The translations under genes and the position numbers were made by a program. A model generated the notes under the pieces. It was not told where the DNA came from. It worked only from the letters and a program-made list of their open reading frames with translations, and did no database searches. Shown here one piece after another: positions 18,401 through 25,398 of a DNA stretch of 64,000 bases (position 1 is its first letter; every line of letters starts with the position of its first letter). This stretch comes from Novosphingobium aerophilum (lineage in GTDB: Bacteria; Pseudomonadota; Alphaproteobacteria; Sphingomonadales; Sphingomonadaceae). Location of the stretch: positions 1-64,000 of the forward strand of contig NZ_JACLAU010000002.1 of assembly GCF_014230305.1 (NCBI RefSeq). Direction: 5' to 3'.

Positions 18401-18551
18401 CGCTTGCCCCGGTCACCGTGCCATCGCCCACCGAGCCGAAGCTGACCGTGTTGTTGCCCGGAGTGCTGCTGAAGCCGGTGCCAGTGATCGTCACGACCTG
18501 GCTGACCGGGCCAGAATCCGGCGAGATCCCGGTGATCGTGGGCACCACCAC
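15414..18551 (-). CDS. Autotransporter (type Va-like) with Ig-like repeats; 5' end appears truncated
   Basis: 1045 residues from a GTG codon. Residues ~1-80 are an IPT/TIG domain (PTITGISPDSGPVSQVVTI). Then come about five ~85-residue cadherin/tandem-95-like repeats marked by IDLS...G, HG.VS.AG.VV.YIP and DSFTY...GPGG. From ~755 to the C-terminal Phe is an autotransporter beta-barrel. Coding-like sequence continues upstream in frame for 50 codons to a stop (18702-18704) with no ATG/GTG/TTG apart from a GTG two codons upstream of 18551. No signal peptide can be found. The native 5' end was probably lost when the toxin-antitoxin DNA arrived. It may be a pseudogene. Confidence 0.75.
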   Translation of the reverse strand: MVVPTITGISPDSGPVSQVVTITGTGFSSTPGNNTVSFGSVGDGTVTGASATSLTVTAPASGSGAKSVTVTVNGQTTPGSVTYTFIDKPIAADKSNIAVPYASSGVAIDLSGSITGGPHDTITIGADPAHGSLSVAGNVVTYIPAPTYHGTDSFTWAAEGPGGISDFATVTLNVAVPPAPTAADKAGVAVAYESSGTAIDLSDAVSGVHSAIAIGTEPAHGTVSVAGYVVTYIPAASYFGADSFTYTVEGPGGTSIPATVSVTVATPAAPIATDKDGIAVAYDSGGTAIDLSGSIIGVHSGIALATDPTHGTVSIAGDVATYIPATGYFGADSFTYTAQGPGGISAPATVRHTVATPGTPVAGGKTGVAVGYDSPGTEIDLSGEITGVYSQIEIGTEPEHGSVSIAGNVVTYTPGSGYYGADSFSYIATGPGGSSPPATVSLTVATPAAPTAASGSGTVAGRTTSADGSVEIDLSALVSGVYDHVEIRTEPGHGNVTLGNTARVPTGKGALATPSPFIATYTPEVGFAGTDSFTFVAVGPGGTSSPATIAITVVGQVPTAQAKIAKTGDGQMVSVMLTEGAVGGPFTGANVISISPQDSATTAIVASGSGQGADYRLDVTPNHRFGGTIVVTYTLSNMFGPSAPSTVTLTVEARPDPRTDPNVGAISDAQAEATRRFARTQASNFMRRAEQLHNGGGRPGLTMGVTLGSRDGTPSDFRPNEDPEMASIAGMRLPGLNAAHRYSGDVPEADGNPDAPMAVGGEGDGTRPIGSLAIWMGGAIDIGTRDATTDRSKITATTSGLSGGIDIKLDEGLLVGIGGGYGEDISRIGSNARVRSKSSIFAAYASFQPALDMFIDGMIGRGQLDFSTRRLVEAVDSIATAKRDGGYTVAALSLGIDRTDGPLRWSLYGRGEYMDADLGAYVEEGAGRYNLRFDEREVTSLTGTLGGTIQFQRKTGFGFLTPHLRAEWNHEFADVDAQWLDYADIPGEAIYELEGNGWRREQFQLAVGVLFDILKGGWSLDLETGLRAGQGERAATFQAMLSRQF

Positions 18552-18718
18552 GAAGCTGCTGGTGCCGCTGAACGAGGTTCCGGCATAGCCATTCGGCGTC
18601 GAGACGGCGAGCGAGAAGCCCGGGGAAGAGCCCGGCGTTGCCCCCAGGTGGAGAAATCGCCTTCTGGGCGCGGGTTCGGACAGTTTCGATTTGCTCGCTG
18701 TTCAATGTTGCCCACCTT

Positions 18719-19435
18719 TCAGGTAGATACCACTCGAAACACGGCACCTGTTCCCGCATTTCGAACTAGGTCGACCCCCGTACCATCCCAGTGATAGTCT
18801 AGGTGACGCCCTTGAATAGGGTCTGACGCGCGGTCGGGGTAAAACAGCCCAACACATTCGCCGTTCTGATGCCGGATGCTCGGATAGACCAGACCTTCCG
18901 CGCCATTCGCCCTGAGCGTTGCAGCGAGGCTTTGCGATGCGACATAGCTGTCGGGATCAAGCGCAGGATCCTCTGGCTCAATGCCCCTGAGATCACGAAG
19001 GTCGGCGTTTACTGACAATACGATTTCACGGAACTGCGAGATCCAACCTGGCGCTTCGGCAGTGCGAGCCATGAAGCGGGCATGATGATGGATTGTTTCG
19101 AACAGCGCTGTTTCGAATGTATCCCCCGCGTATAGCACGCCGTAGGTCCCATCGGTGAAGCGACTTGGCCGGTCCGTGCTAACATGCGTGAACGGCGCCA
19201 TCAGATAGGATGCGCCATTTCCGCCTACCCGGCGATCAGCCGGCACCAGATCGAGATTGCCGATCGTCGCCATAATGCGAGGATTGGTTTTTTGCTCGGC
19301 GGAGATCAGCAGCGGCCAATCTGCAGGGTCTGCGATGCCTTCGAACAGGTCAATCGGTGGAAAGGCACTGCGGATAATCCGTACAGCACCTTTCCACTCG
19401 ACCTGGGCAACCGGAATCGCCTTGGGATCAATCAC
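18719..19435 (-). CDS. RES-domain toxin of a RES/Xre toxin-antitoxin pair
   Basis: 238 residues. The RES fold shows conserved polar positions: HVSTDRPSRFTDG with the first catalytic-type Arg, YAGDTFETALFETIHHH with the Glu, and VYPSIRHQ with the Ser. RES toxins (ParT, MbcT and relatives) modify or degrade NAD+, or ADP-ribosylate metabolic enzymes. At 238 residues it is somewhat longer than compact RES toxins. It follows the antitoxin with an ATGA-type overlap, the usual coupling of such pairs. The pair probably stabilises the integrative element after integration. The precise chemistry (NAD phosphorylase, hydrolase or transferase) is not determinable here. Confidence 0.87.
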   Translation of the reverse strand: MIDPKAIPVAQVEWKGAVRIIRSAFPPIDLFEGIADPADWPLLISAEQKTNPRIMATIGNLDLVPADRRVGGNGASYLMAPFTHVSTDRPSRFTDGTYGVLYAGDTFETALFETIHHHARFMARTAEAPGWISQFREIVLSVNADLRDLRGIEPEDPALDPDSYVASQSLAATLRANGAEGLVYPSIRHQNGECVGLFYPDRASDPIQGRHLDYHWDGTGVDLVRNAGTGAVFRVVST

Positions 19436-19845
19436 CAGGCACCACGTTCGGCATCAAGATAGCGACGCACCCGCATGATATCAGTCAGCTCGCCGCCAAG
19501 CATGACGTCGAGCGCACTCACTCCGGCAAAGGCGGCGTTACCTGCCTTGATCCAGGCGTAGCCACGTTGGGCTTCGGAAAAAATGATCCTCAGCGCCTTG
19601 TGGATACCCATCAGATTGGAGAGCCGCGCCGCGCCATCGCGCGAGACACGGCCTGCACCCTCAGCCTTCCATCGCCGGTAGGAGCGAACCGGCATGTCGA
19701 GCAAAGTCGCGGCTTGTTCGTCGGTTAGTTCCCATTTCCCAAACAGGTTCAGCACGGCGCGAAACATCGCCGCTGCTTCCTCCTGGGTTACAGGATCGGG
19801 CCGGAAGGAGTGGGGGACGGTATCAATGGGTTGCAGAGCCAACAT
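19432..19845 (-). CDS. MbcA/ParS/Xre-type antitoxin (DUF2384)
   Basis: 137 residues from the ATG at 19845, which has GGAGA seven bases upstream. An upstream in-frame extension lacks a ribosome site and would run through the operator. The N-terminal half contains an Xre-type HTH (LTDEQAATLLDMPVRSYRRW). The C-terminal half is the toxin-binding DUF2384 region with AWIKAGNAAFAG and LDVMLGGELTDIMRVRRYLDAERG. It precedes and overlaps the RES toxin. Antitoxins of this family neutralise the toxin by inserting the C-terminus into its active site and repress their own promoter. The repeat half-sites upstream fit autoregulation. Confidence 0.88.
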   Translation of the reverse strand: MLALQPIDTVPHSFRPDPVTQEEAAAMFRAVLNLFGKWELTDEQAATLLDMPVRSYRRWKAEGAGRVSRDGAARLSNLMGIHKALRIIFSEAQRGYAWIKAGNAAFAGVSALDVMLGGELTDIMRVRRYLDAERGAW

Positions 19846-19858
19846 GATTATTCTCCAT

Positions 19859-19893
19859 ATGGCAGTATATATTACTTTGAATGCCATTTGGCA
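19859..19893. promoter_or_regulatory. Inverted half-sites upstream of the RES/Xre operon, candidate autoregulatory operator
   Basis: ATGGCA (19859-19864), TGCCAT (19882-19887) and TGGCA (19889-19893) form nested inverted half-sites directly upstream of the antitoxin Shine-Dalgarno. They flank an AT-rich stretch (GTATATATTACTT) that could hold the -10. The layout is typical of an autorepressed toxin-antitoxin promoter. Confidence 0.5.
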
Positions 19894-19900
19894 AGATTCG

Positions 19901-21745
19901 TCAAATTTGGCCTGCAAGCCGCGCCAAGACCGCCACTGCGTTCATCGTCGGGACGAAAAGTCGCGTTTGATAGCGTATGATCTCGGTGAAACACCCATGT
20001 GCCTTGTACCAGTCTAGGCGAGACGCCGACCAACCAGTCAGTTCGAGCCGCTGCGCGCCGTTGACGAGGCTGCGCTTGAGCGTGAGCGCTTCGCGGCTTT
20101 TGATTTGCATCGGCCGCCCGGTCCCGTTCACCGCATCGACGATTTGCTCTGCCGAAAAGGCATGTTCGTCTTCAAGCCCAAGCGCCTGGCATAGTTCGGG
20201 CACGCAATGGAGCGGAACCTCCCGGCCTAACAGCGAGCGTCCGTCTCGCGCCGAAATCCGGCTGACGCGAACATAGTCGGAAGGGAGTTTGTCCCACACC
20301 GGGAGCAACAGGCCGGTTGCAAGATGCAGTCGCTCACGCTTGTGATTTGAGGCGGCGTCATCGACCTCCGCCTGCCAGAGGCGCTGAAATTCGGTTGGAT
20401 CCACTGTTTCCCAGTTGCTCTCCTCGAGTTGATCGGCAGTGATGTGTCCGTGCTTCACGGGACGAACTAGCTCGAAGCGGGCCACACGCATACCTTCGTC
20501 GGTGAGCAGACTGCGAGCCGGGACAAGCAACCCGATCCGGCCTGAGCGCGCATTACGCAGAAGTTGCTGACGCGCACCTGACAAGCCGTAGAGCTCGTCG
20601 AGGCGTTCGAGACGCAAAGGCTTAAGCGCGCGGGCGATCTCGAGTTCGAGGAGATGCGTAGTCGCACCCGACAGCGCATCGGTGCGCAGTAGCGTGTCGG
20701 TCAGCACCTCGTAATGCTCTACCGCAATAGTCTCGACCCCAATGTCGAGCGTGCCGGCCTGGCGTGCTGCATCGATCCGCGCTTCGACGAGGCCGAGAAA
20801 CTCGTCAAATATGCCGTTTTGCAAAGCAATCGGCAACGCGAGGATGCGATTGAGCCAGCGCTGGATTGTTGGCAGGTCATCGACCATCCCGCCGTCGGGC
20901 CCTTCGACCCTGAGCCCGCTCAATTCCTCAAACCGAGAAAGCGTAACGGCTTCCAGCTTGCCTGCGAACAACAGGCCGAACCAGCGATGAAGCGCCTCCT
21001 TGGCGTAGGTGCTCTCAAGATTATCGGCAGGATCGAAGAGGTTCTGCCCACCTGTCTGGCGCTGCCCTCGGGTCAGTGCCCCGAGACTGTCGAGCCGACG
21101 TGCAATGGTCGATATAAACCGACGTTCGCCACGCACGTCGGTGGTCACCGGGCGGAACAGTGGGGCCGACGCCTGATTGGTGCGGTTGGTACGGCCAAGG
21201 CCCTGAATTGCGGCATCGGCCCGCCAACCCGGCTCAAGCAGGAAGTGGACCCGGCGCATCTGGTTCTTTGCCGCAAGGTCGGCATGATAACTGCGGCCGG
21301 TGCCACCGGCATCGGAGAAAACCAGAATCCGCTTTGTCCCGTCCATAAAATCTCGCGTTTCGGCGACATTGGCGCGCGGAGAGCGCGACTGGAGCACCTG
21401 GCGTCCATCGCGTCCGACGATCAGGCGGCGGGTACGTCCGGTGACTTCGGCGACCTGATCGACACCGAACCGTTCGATGATCGCATCGAGCGCCGTCGCG
21501 ATCGGCGGCAAGGCACAGAGCTGCTCGATCATGCGGTCGCGCGCGGCAAGCGCCGAACGACAGAGAACAGGAGCACCATTCTCATCACTCATCGGTTCGG
21601 ACCGGGCATTGCCATTCTCGTCCGTGAACACCGCCATCAGCCGAACCGGGAAGCTTTTGGTGAGGTAATCGACCACGTATTCTTTGCAGTCGCAGTTTAT
21701 GTCGAGCGTGGCGGCGGGAGGCGCAGGTTTCCTTCGGTTTTCCAT
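19901..21745 (-). CDS. Strawberry-notch family protein, C-terminal half (gene split by RIT element)
   Basis: 614 residues from an ATG lying inside the RIT inverted repeat. The first ~24 residues (MENRRKPAPP...) come from the transposon. True strawberry-notch sequence begins around KEYVVDYL and includes the helicase C-terminal region: GTKRILVFSDAGGTGRSYHADL, then RRVHFLLEPGWRADAAIQGLGRTNRTNQ, a superfamily-2 motif VI-like segment. The matching N-terminal half is at 25396-27864. The upstream GGAGTG in the repeat could allow translation of this half as a hybrid protein. Without the Walker A/B half it cannot be an ATPase alone, though split complementation is possible. Confidence 0.8.
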   Translation of the reverse strand: MENRRKPAPPAATLDINCDCKEYVVDYLTKSFPVRLMAVFTDENGNARSEPMSDENGAPVLCRSALAARDRMIEQLCALPPIATALDAIIERFGVDQVAEVTGRTRRLIVGRDGRQVLQSRSPRANVAETRDFMDGTKRILVFSDAGGTGRSYHADLAAKNQMRRVHFLLEPGWRADAAIQGLGRTNRTNQASAPLFRPVTTDVRGERRFISTIARRLDSLGALTRGQRQTGGQNLFDPADNLESTYAKEALHRWFGLLFAGKLEAVTLSRFEELSGLRVEGPDGGMVDDLPTIQRWLNRILALPIALQNGIFDEFLGLVEARIDAARQAGTLDIGVETIAVEHYEVLTDTLLRTDALSGATTHLLELEIARALKPLRLERLDELYGLSGARQQLLRNARSGRIGLLVPARSLLTDEGMRVARFELVRPVKHGHITADQLEESNWETVDPTEFQRLWQAEVDDAASNHKRERLHLATGLLLPVWDKLPSDYVRVSRISARDGRSLLGREVPLHCVPELCQALGLEDEHAFSAEQIVDAVNGTGRPMQIKSREALTLKRSLVNGAQRLELTGWSASRLDWYKAHGCFTEIIRYQTRLFVPTMNAVAVLARLAGQI

Positions 21746-21763
21746 GATTTCACTCCAGATAAT
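21674..21763. repeat. RIT left terminal inverted repeat (90 bp)
   Basis: Inverted copy of 25289-25378, matching at all 90 positions by eye. The outer end is CACGTATTC and the inner end CCAGATAAT. On the minus strand (outward) it carries CTGGAGTG, an ATG and 24 sense codons with no stop. Here these run straight into the strawberry-notch C-terminal frame. Confidence 0.95.
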
Positions 21764-21801
21764 TACCGTTCCTTCGACCTCAACAAGACGAAGGAACCAA
21801 C

Positions 21802-23349
21802 ATGCGAACAAGATCATCATTGCCGTTTCGAGCGGCCCCGCTCCGGGTCGAAGACCCGACCAGTCACAGCACCCTTTTCACCGCATTCCTCTCCTCTCTG
21901 TCGCTCGACGCGAGGTCAGGCTGCGCGGTTCTGTATGGCGCGGCGGTCCGCCATTTCCTGCATTGGCTGGACCTGCACGGGATCGCGATCCGCACGATCG
22001 ACGACCGGACTGTCCGGCGGTTCGAGAAGCATCGGTGCCGGTGCCACCGGTATTCGGCACAGCAAGCGCACTACAAGGCTGACCAAGCAGCAAGGGTCAG
22101 GCGGTTCGTCCGGTTCCTGGAGGATCAAGGCTACGTCGAAGTCGACGACGGGATCGACGATTTGCCACGGCACCTCGCTGACTATTCCAATGCGATTGAT
22201 CGCCTGCAACTCGCGCAGGGACCGGCGCAGTCCTATCTATCCGAGGCCGAGCACTTCGTGGCCTGGCTTCGCTTTGCGCGACGACGGTGGGCCGATATCG
22301 ACGACACGATCATCGACCAGTACGCCGTGCATGATTGCCGTTGCCCGGTCTGGCGCAAGCGGGGCAAGCTGGTCGCCACGGGCACCAAGCGGCGGCGGCG
22401 CTGCGCTCGTCACTTCGTCGAGTTTCTGCGAGGCCGGGGCGCCATCCCATTGGTTGAACCGGTGGCGGACGATGACCCCCACATGTCGGCTTACCTGGCA
22501 TGGCTCAAGCAACATCGCGGCGCCACGGACGAGACGATCCGGCGCTATCGGACCGATATCAGACGGCTCATGCCGATGCTGGGCGAGCCTTCGCAATGGG
22601 ATGCCGCCGGACTCAGGAGCGCATTCCAGCGACGAAGCAAGGAGACGCCGGGCTCGGCATCGCTGCTCGTCACGATAATGAGGAGCTACATCCGGTTTCT
22701 GGTCGTGCGTGGCGAGTGCCGGCCGGCATTGTTGCATGCCGTTCCATCAGTGCAGCGCTACCGCCTTTCGACGCTGCCGCGCCACGTCGACCCGGCAACG
22801 ATCGAGAGGATCATTGCGGCCTGTCCGACAGATCGTCCGGTGGAAGTCCGGGACAAGGCCATCATTCTTCTGCTCGCCAGGCTCGGCCTGCGGGCTGCCG
22901 ATATTCAGGACATGCGCCTTGAGGATATCGACTGGCGATCCGGCCACCTGACGGTCAAGGGCAAGACGCGTCGGCCGGACCGACTGCCGTTGCCGCAGGA
23001 TGTCGGTGACGCGATCCTGGCATATCTCGCGGCAGCCCGCCCGAAGGCCGCCGAAGAGCATTTGTTTCTGCGCGCACAAGCCCCGTTTCGGCCATTCCGC
23101 TCGTCCGCCGAGATCGCGGGCATCGTCGCTCGTACGCGCGACCGCGGTGGGATCGACGGGGTGCCGACCGGGTCGCACATATTCCGGCATTCGCTTGCCA
23201 CCAACCTGCTGCGAGCGGGCGCAGGCCTGGAGTCCGTCGGGACCATCCTGCGTCACAGCTCGCCCGAGACCACTGCCATCTACGCCAAGGTCGATCTGCC
23301 AATGCTCATGAAGATCGCGCAGCCGTGGCCGGGAGAACCGTCATGCTGA
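21802..23349 (+). CDS. ritA: RIT tyrosine recombinase A
   Basis: 515 residues, the largest of the trio, with GAAGGA before the ATG. The N-terminal ~300 residues hold two core-binding-like helical regions. The C-terminal catalytic domain shows the Arg in LLARLGLRAADIQDM, the HxxR box in GSHIFRHSLATNLLR, ILRHSS for the second His position, and the nucleophile in TTAIYAKV. Its stop overlaps the ritB start. The trio is thought to act together on the long inverted repeats. Individual roles in RIT transposition are not well established. Confidence 0.88.
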   Translation: MRTRSSLPFRAAPLRVEDPTSHSTLFTAFLSSLSLDARSGCAVLYGAAVRHFLHWLDLHGIAIRTIDDRTVRRFEKHRCRCHRYSAQQAHYKADQAARVRRFVRFLEDQGYVEVDDGIDDLPRHLADYSNAIDRLQLAQGPAQSYLSEAEHFVAWLRFARRRWADIDDTIIDQYAVHDCRCPVWRKRGKLVATGTKRRRRCARHFVEFLRGRGAIPLVEPVADDDPHMSAYLAWLKQHRGATDETIRRYRTDIRRLMPMLGEPSQWDAAGLRSAFQRRSKETPGSASLLVTIMRSYIRFLVVRGECRPALLHAVPSVQRYRLSTLPRHVDPATIERIIAACPTDRPVEVRDKAIILLLARLGLRAADIQDMRLEDIDWRSGHLTVKGKTRRPDRLPLPQDVGDAILAYLAAARPKAAEEHLFLRAQAPFRPFRSSAEIAGIVARTRDRGGIDGVPTGSHIFRHSLATNLLRAGAGLESVGTILRHSSPETTAIYAKVDLPMLMKIAQPWPGEPSC

Positions 23350-24257
23350 ACATGCACATTTCCAGATACGTCGCGCTGCATCGCAGCCTGGGGCGGAAGT
23401 TTTCCGAACAGGAACGCTTGCTGCGCCAATACGCCGATTTCGCCGTCCGCGCCGGTGACCGGCACACCCAAGTGCATCGCATCTACGGCTGGTGCCACAC
23501 GGCAAGCTCGCAGAACGTGGCCCGCCATAGGTTCGACGCCGTACGTAACTTCAGCCTTTTCGCTCACGCCGAAGATTCACGCCACGAGGTTCCGCCTGCC
23601 GGCGTCTTCGGCAGGGGCAAGCGGCCACGCCCGACCCCGACCATCATCGAACCGGAACAGGTCCGGGCGATCATGACCGCGGCAATGGACGTTGCGCCCC
23701 AAGGCACGATCAGCCCATACACGTACCATTATCTGTTCGGCCTGCTGGCGGCGACAGGTCTCCGGATTTCCGAGGCTCTCGCTCTTCAATGCAACGATCT
23801 CGTCGAGGATGGCCTGATCGTTCGCAACGGCAAGTTCGGCAAGCAGCGGCTGATTGCCCTGCAGCCATCGACCCGTCAGGCGCTCGAAGCATATCTCGCC
23901 ACTCGGGCAAGGCTTGGCGCCACGGGCAATGACCTGTTCGTGACCATCCGGGGGAGAGCACCGCACAAGGTGCGCGCCCACGTGGTGTTCGTCAGGCTGG
24001 CCCGGCAGCTCGGATACCGCGGACCGACCGGAACGGCCGGGATGCGGTTACACGACCTGCGGCACACTTTTGCCGTGCGTTCCCTTGAGTCCTGTCCGCC
24101 GGACAGGGAAGCCATCGCTCACCACATGGCTGGGCTCAGCGTCTATCTGGGGCACACGTCGGTCGCCAACACCTATTGGTATCTCGAGGCCACTCCGGTG
24201 CTGCTGCGCGACATCGCTGCCGCCAGCGAGCAACTTTACCGGGGAGAAGCGGCATGA
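23343..24257 (+). CDS. ritB: RIT tyrosine recombinase B
   Basis: 304 residues from the ATG at 23343, which overlaps the ritA stop (ATGCTGA). The N-terminal ~95 residues are an atypical core-binding domain with RSLGRKFSEQERLLRQYADF. The catalytic domain has the Arg in AATGLRISEAL, the HxxR box LHDLRHTFAVR, the VYLGHTSVANTYWYLE segment with the His and the Tyr nucleophile, and a C-terminal helix. It is translationally coupled to both neighbours. All catalytic residues are present, so the protein looks functional. Confidence 0.88.
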   Translation: MLNMHISRYVALHRSLGRKFSEQERLLRQYADFAVRAGDRHTQVHRIYGWCHTASSQNVARHRFDAVRNFSLFAHAEDSRHEVPPAGVFGRGKRPRPTPTIIEPEQVRAIMTAAMDVAPQGTISPYTYHYLFGLLAATGLRISEALALQCNDLVEDGLIVRNGKFGKQRLIALQPSTRQALEAYLATRARLGATGNDLFVTIRGRAPHKVRAHVVFVRLARQLGYRGPTGTAGMRLHDLRHTFAVRSLESCPPDREAIAHHMAGLSVYLGHTSVANTYWYLEATPVLLRDIAAASEQLYRGEAA

Positions 24258-25258
24258 CAGCGCTTGCTCCGCATCTCTCGGCATACTTGCGTGAACATCT
24301 GCCACGCGAACGCGCTGTCAGTCCGCACACAGTGAAGACATACGCCAACTGCTTCGTCCTCCTGGTCCAGTTCGCTGCCGATCGTCTGAAGCGTCGGCCG
24401 ACAGATCTCGCGATCGAGGATCTCGGCACCGACATGATCATGGCCTTCCTTGACCATGTCGAGAACGGTCGCGGCAGCTGTGTTCGGACCCGCAATGGCA
24501 GACTCGCCGCGATCCGGTCCTTCTTCCGCTACATCGAGTATCGTATTCCGGCATGCCTGGATCAGGCCCTTCGCGTCAGATCGATCCCTACCAAGAAGAC
24601 CGACAAGGCGCTGATCGATTACCTCGACCGGGCGGAGATCAAGGCTTTGCTCGATGCCCCGGATCCCCGGACACGCCTTGGCACCCGCGATCGCGCAATG
24701 CTGCATCTGGCCTATGCTGGCGGGCTGAGGGTGTCGGAACTCGTAACGCTGCAGCTGCGCGATTTCCCGGACCGCTCCCTGTCCACCGTGCACATCATGG
24801 GCAAGGGTCGGCGTGAACGGGTCCTGCCGCTCTGGAAGGAGACCCAGTTCGCATTACGCGCATGGCTTGCGCTCCGCCCCGAAGCCGAGGTCGCCGAGAT
24901 ATTCCTCAATGCCAACGGCCAGCCGATGACCCGCGACGGGTTTGCGTTCCGTTTGGCCCAGCACGTCAAGGCCGCGGCAGAGAAGCAGCCGTCGATCCTT
25001 GGTAAGCGCGTAACACCGCACGTGCTGCGACATTCCTGCGCAATGCACACGCTCGCGGCGACCGGGGACATTCGCAAGGTCGCATTGTGGCTCGGCCATG
25101 CCAGCATCCAGAGCACCGAGACCTATTTGCGCGCCGATCCCGAGGAGAAGCTGCAGATTCTCGCGGCGCACGGCGCTCCTGCCATCAAGCCCGGGCGCTT
25201 CAAGCCGCCATCCGATGCCCTGATCACGATGCTCACCGACGTTCGTAGACGGGCCTAG
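24254..25258 (+). CDS. ritC: RIT tyrosine recombinase C
   Basis: 334 residues. The ATG overlaps the ritB stop (ATGA). It resembles XerC/D most closely: the SAM-like core-binding domain has SPHTVKTYANCFVLLVQF, and the catalytic domain has YAGGLRVSELVTL (Arg), the beta-hairpin Lys in IMGKGRRERVLPL, TPHVLRHSCAMHTL (HxxR), ALWLGHASIQSTETYLRAD (His and Tyr). The tail after the Tyr is ~40 residues, longer than in Xer proteins. The gene ends 30 bases before the right inverted repeat. Confidence 0.9.
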   Translation: MTALAPHLSAYLREHLPRERAVSPHTVKTYANCFVLLVQFAADRLKRRPTDLAIEDLGTDMIMAFLDHVENGRGSCVRTRNGRLAAIRSFFRYIEYRIPACLDQALRVRSIPTKKTDKALIDYLDRAEIKALLDAPDPRTRLGTRDRAMLHLAYAGGLRVSELVTLQLRDFPDRSLSTVHIMGKGRRERVLPLWKETQFALRAWLALRPEAEVAEIFLNANGQPMTRDGFAFRLAQHVKAAAEKQPSILGKRVTPHVLRHSCAMHTLAATGDIRKVALWLGHASIQSTETYLRADPEEKLQILAAHGAPAIKPGRFKPPSDALITMLTDVRRRA

Positions 25259-25288
25259 CCCGTCTCCGGACCCCCCCCTGGCACTCAT

Positions 25289-25378
25289 ATTATCTGGAGT
25301 GAAATCATGGAAAACCGAAGGAAACCTGCGCCTCCCGCCGCCACGCTCGACATAAACTGCGACTGCAAAGAATACGTG
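25289..25378. repeat. RIT right terminal inverted repeat (90 bp)
   Basis: Inverted copy of 21674-21763. Reading outward (plus strand) it has CTGGAGTG, then ATG at 25307, and a 24-codon ORF (MENRRKPAPP...EYV) that stops at TAA immediately after the repeat. At this end it therefore does not fuse with the flank. It is directly followed by a 20-bp imperfect palindrome not found at the other end. Confidence 0.95.
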
Positions 25379-25398
25379 TAATGTTGAGCTAAACATTA
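25379..25398. repeat. 20-bp palindrome at the right RIT junction
   Basis: TAATGTT-GAGCTA-AACATTA, 7-bp arms around a 6-base centre, abuts the right inverted repeat. It supplies the TAA that ends the strawberry-notch N-terminal half. It is absent from the left junction, where the coding frame resumes directly. It may be non-TIR element DNA, a recombination footprint or pre-existing target sequence. Confidence 0.6.

Larger units (their letters stand above)
21674..25378. mobile_element. RIT (recombinase-in-trio) element, 3,705 bp
   Basis: Three overlapping tyrosine recombinase genes on the plus strand lie between 90-bp inverted repeats that appear identical over their full length (21674-21763 and 25289-25378). 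This is the defining structure of RIT elements. Insertion split a strawberry-notch gene on the opposite strand. Known: RIT elements encode RitA, RitB and RitC in fixed order with overlapping reading frames. No other cargo is present. The identity of the repeats and the intact ORFs suggest a recent, possibly active insertion. Confidence 0.9.

Noticed and set aside
15540-18794. A 1084-codon open frame on the plus strand opposite the autotransporter.
   Set aside because: It is the antisense of a repetitive high-GC gene. Its product is Arg/Gly/Asp-rich without domains, whereas the minus strand gives clear Ig-like repeats and a barrel.
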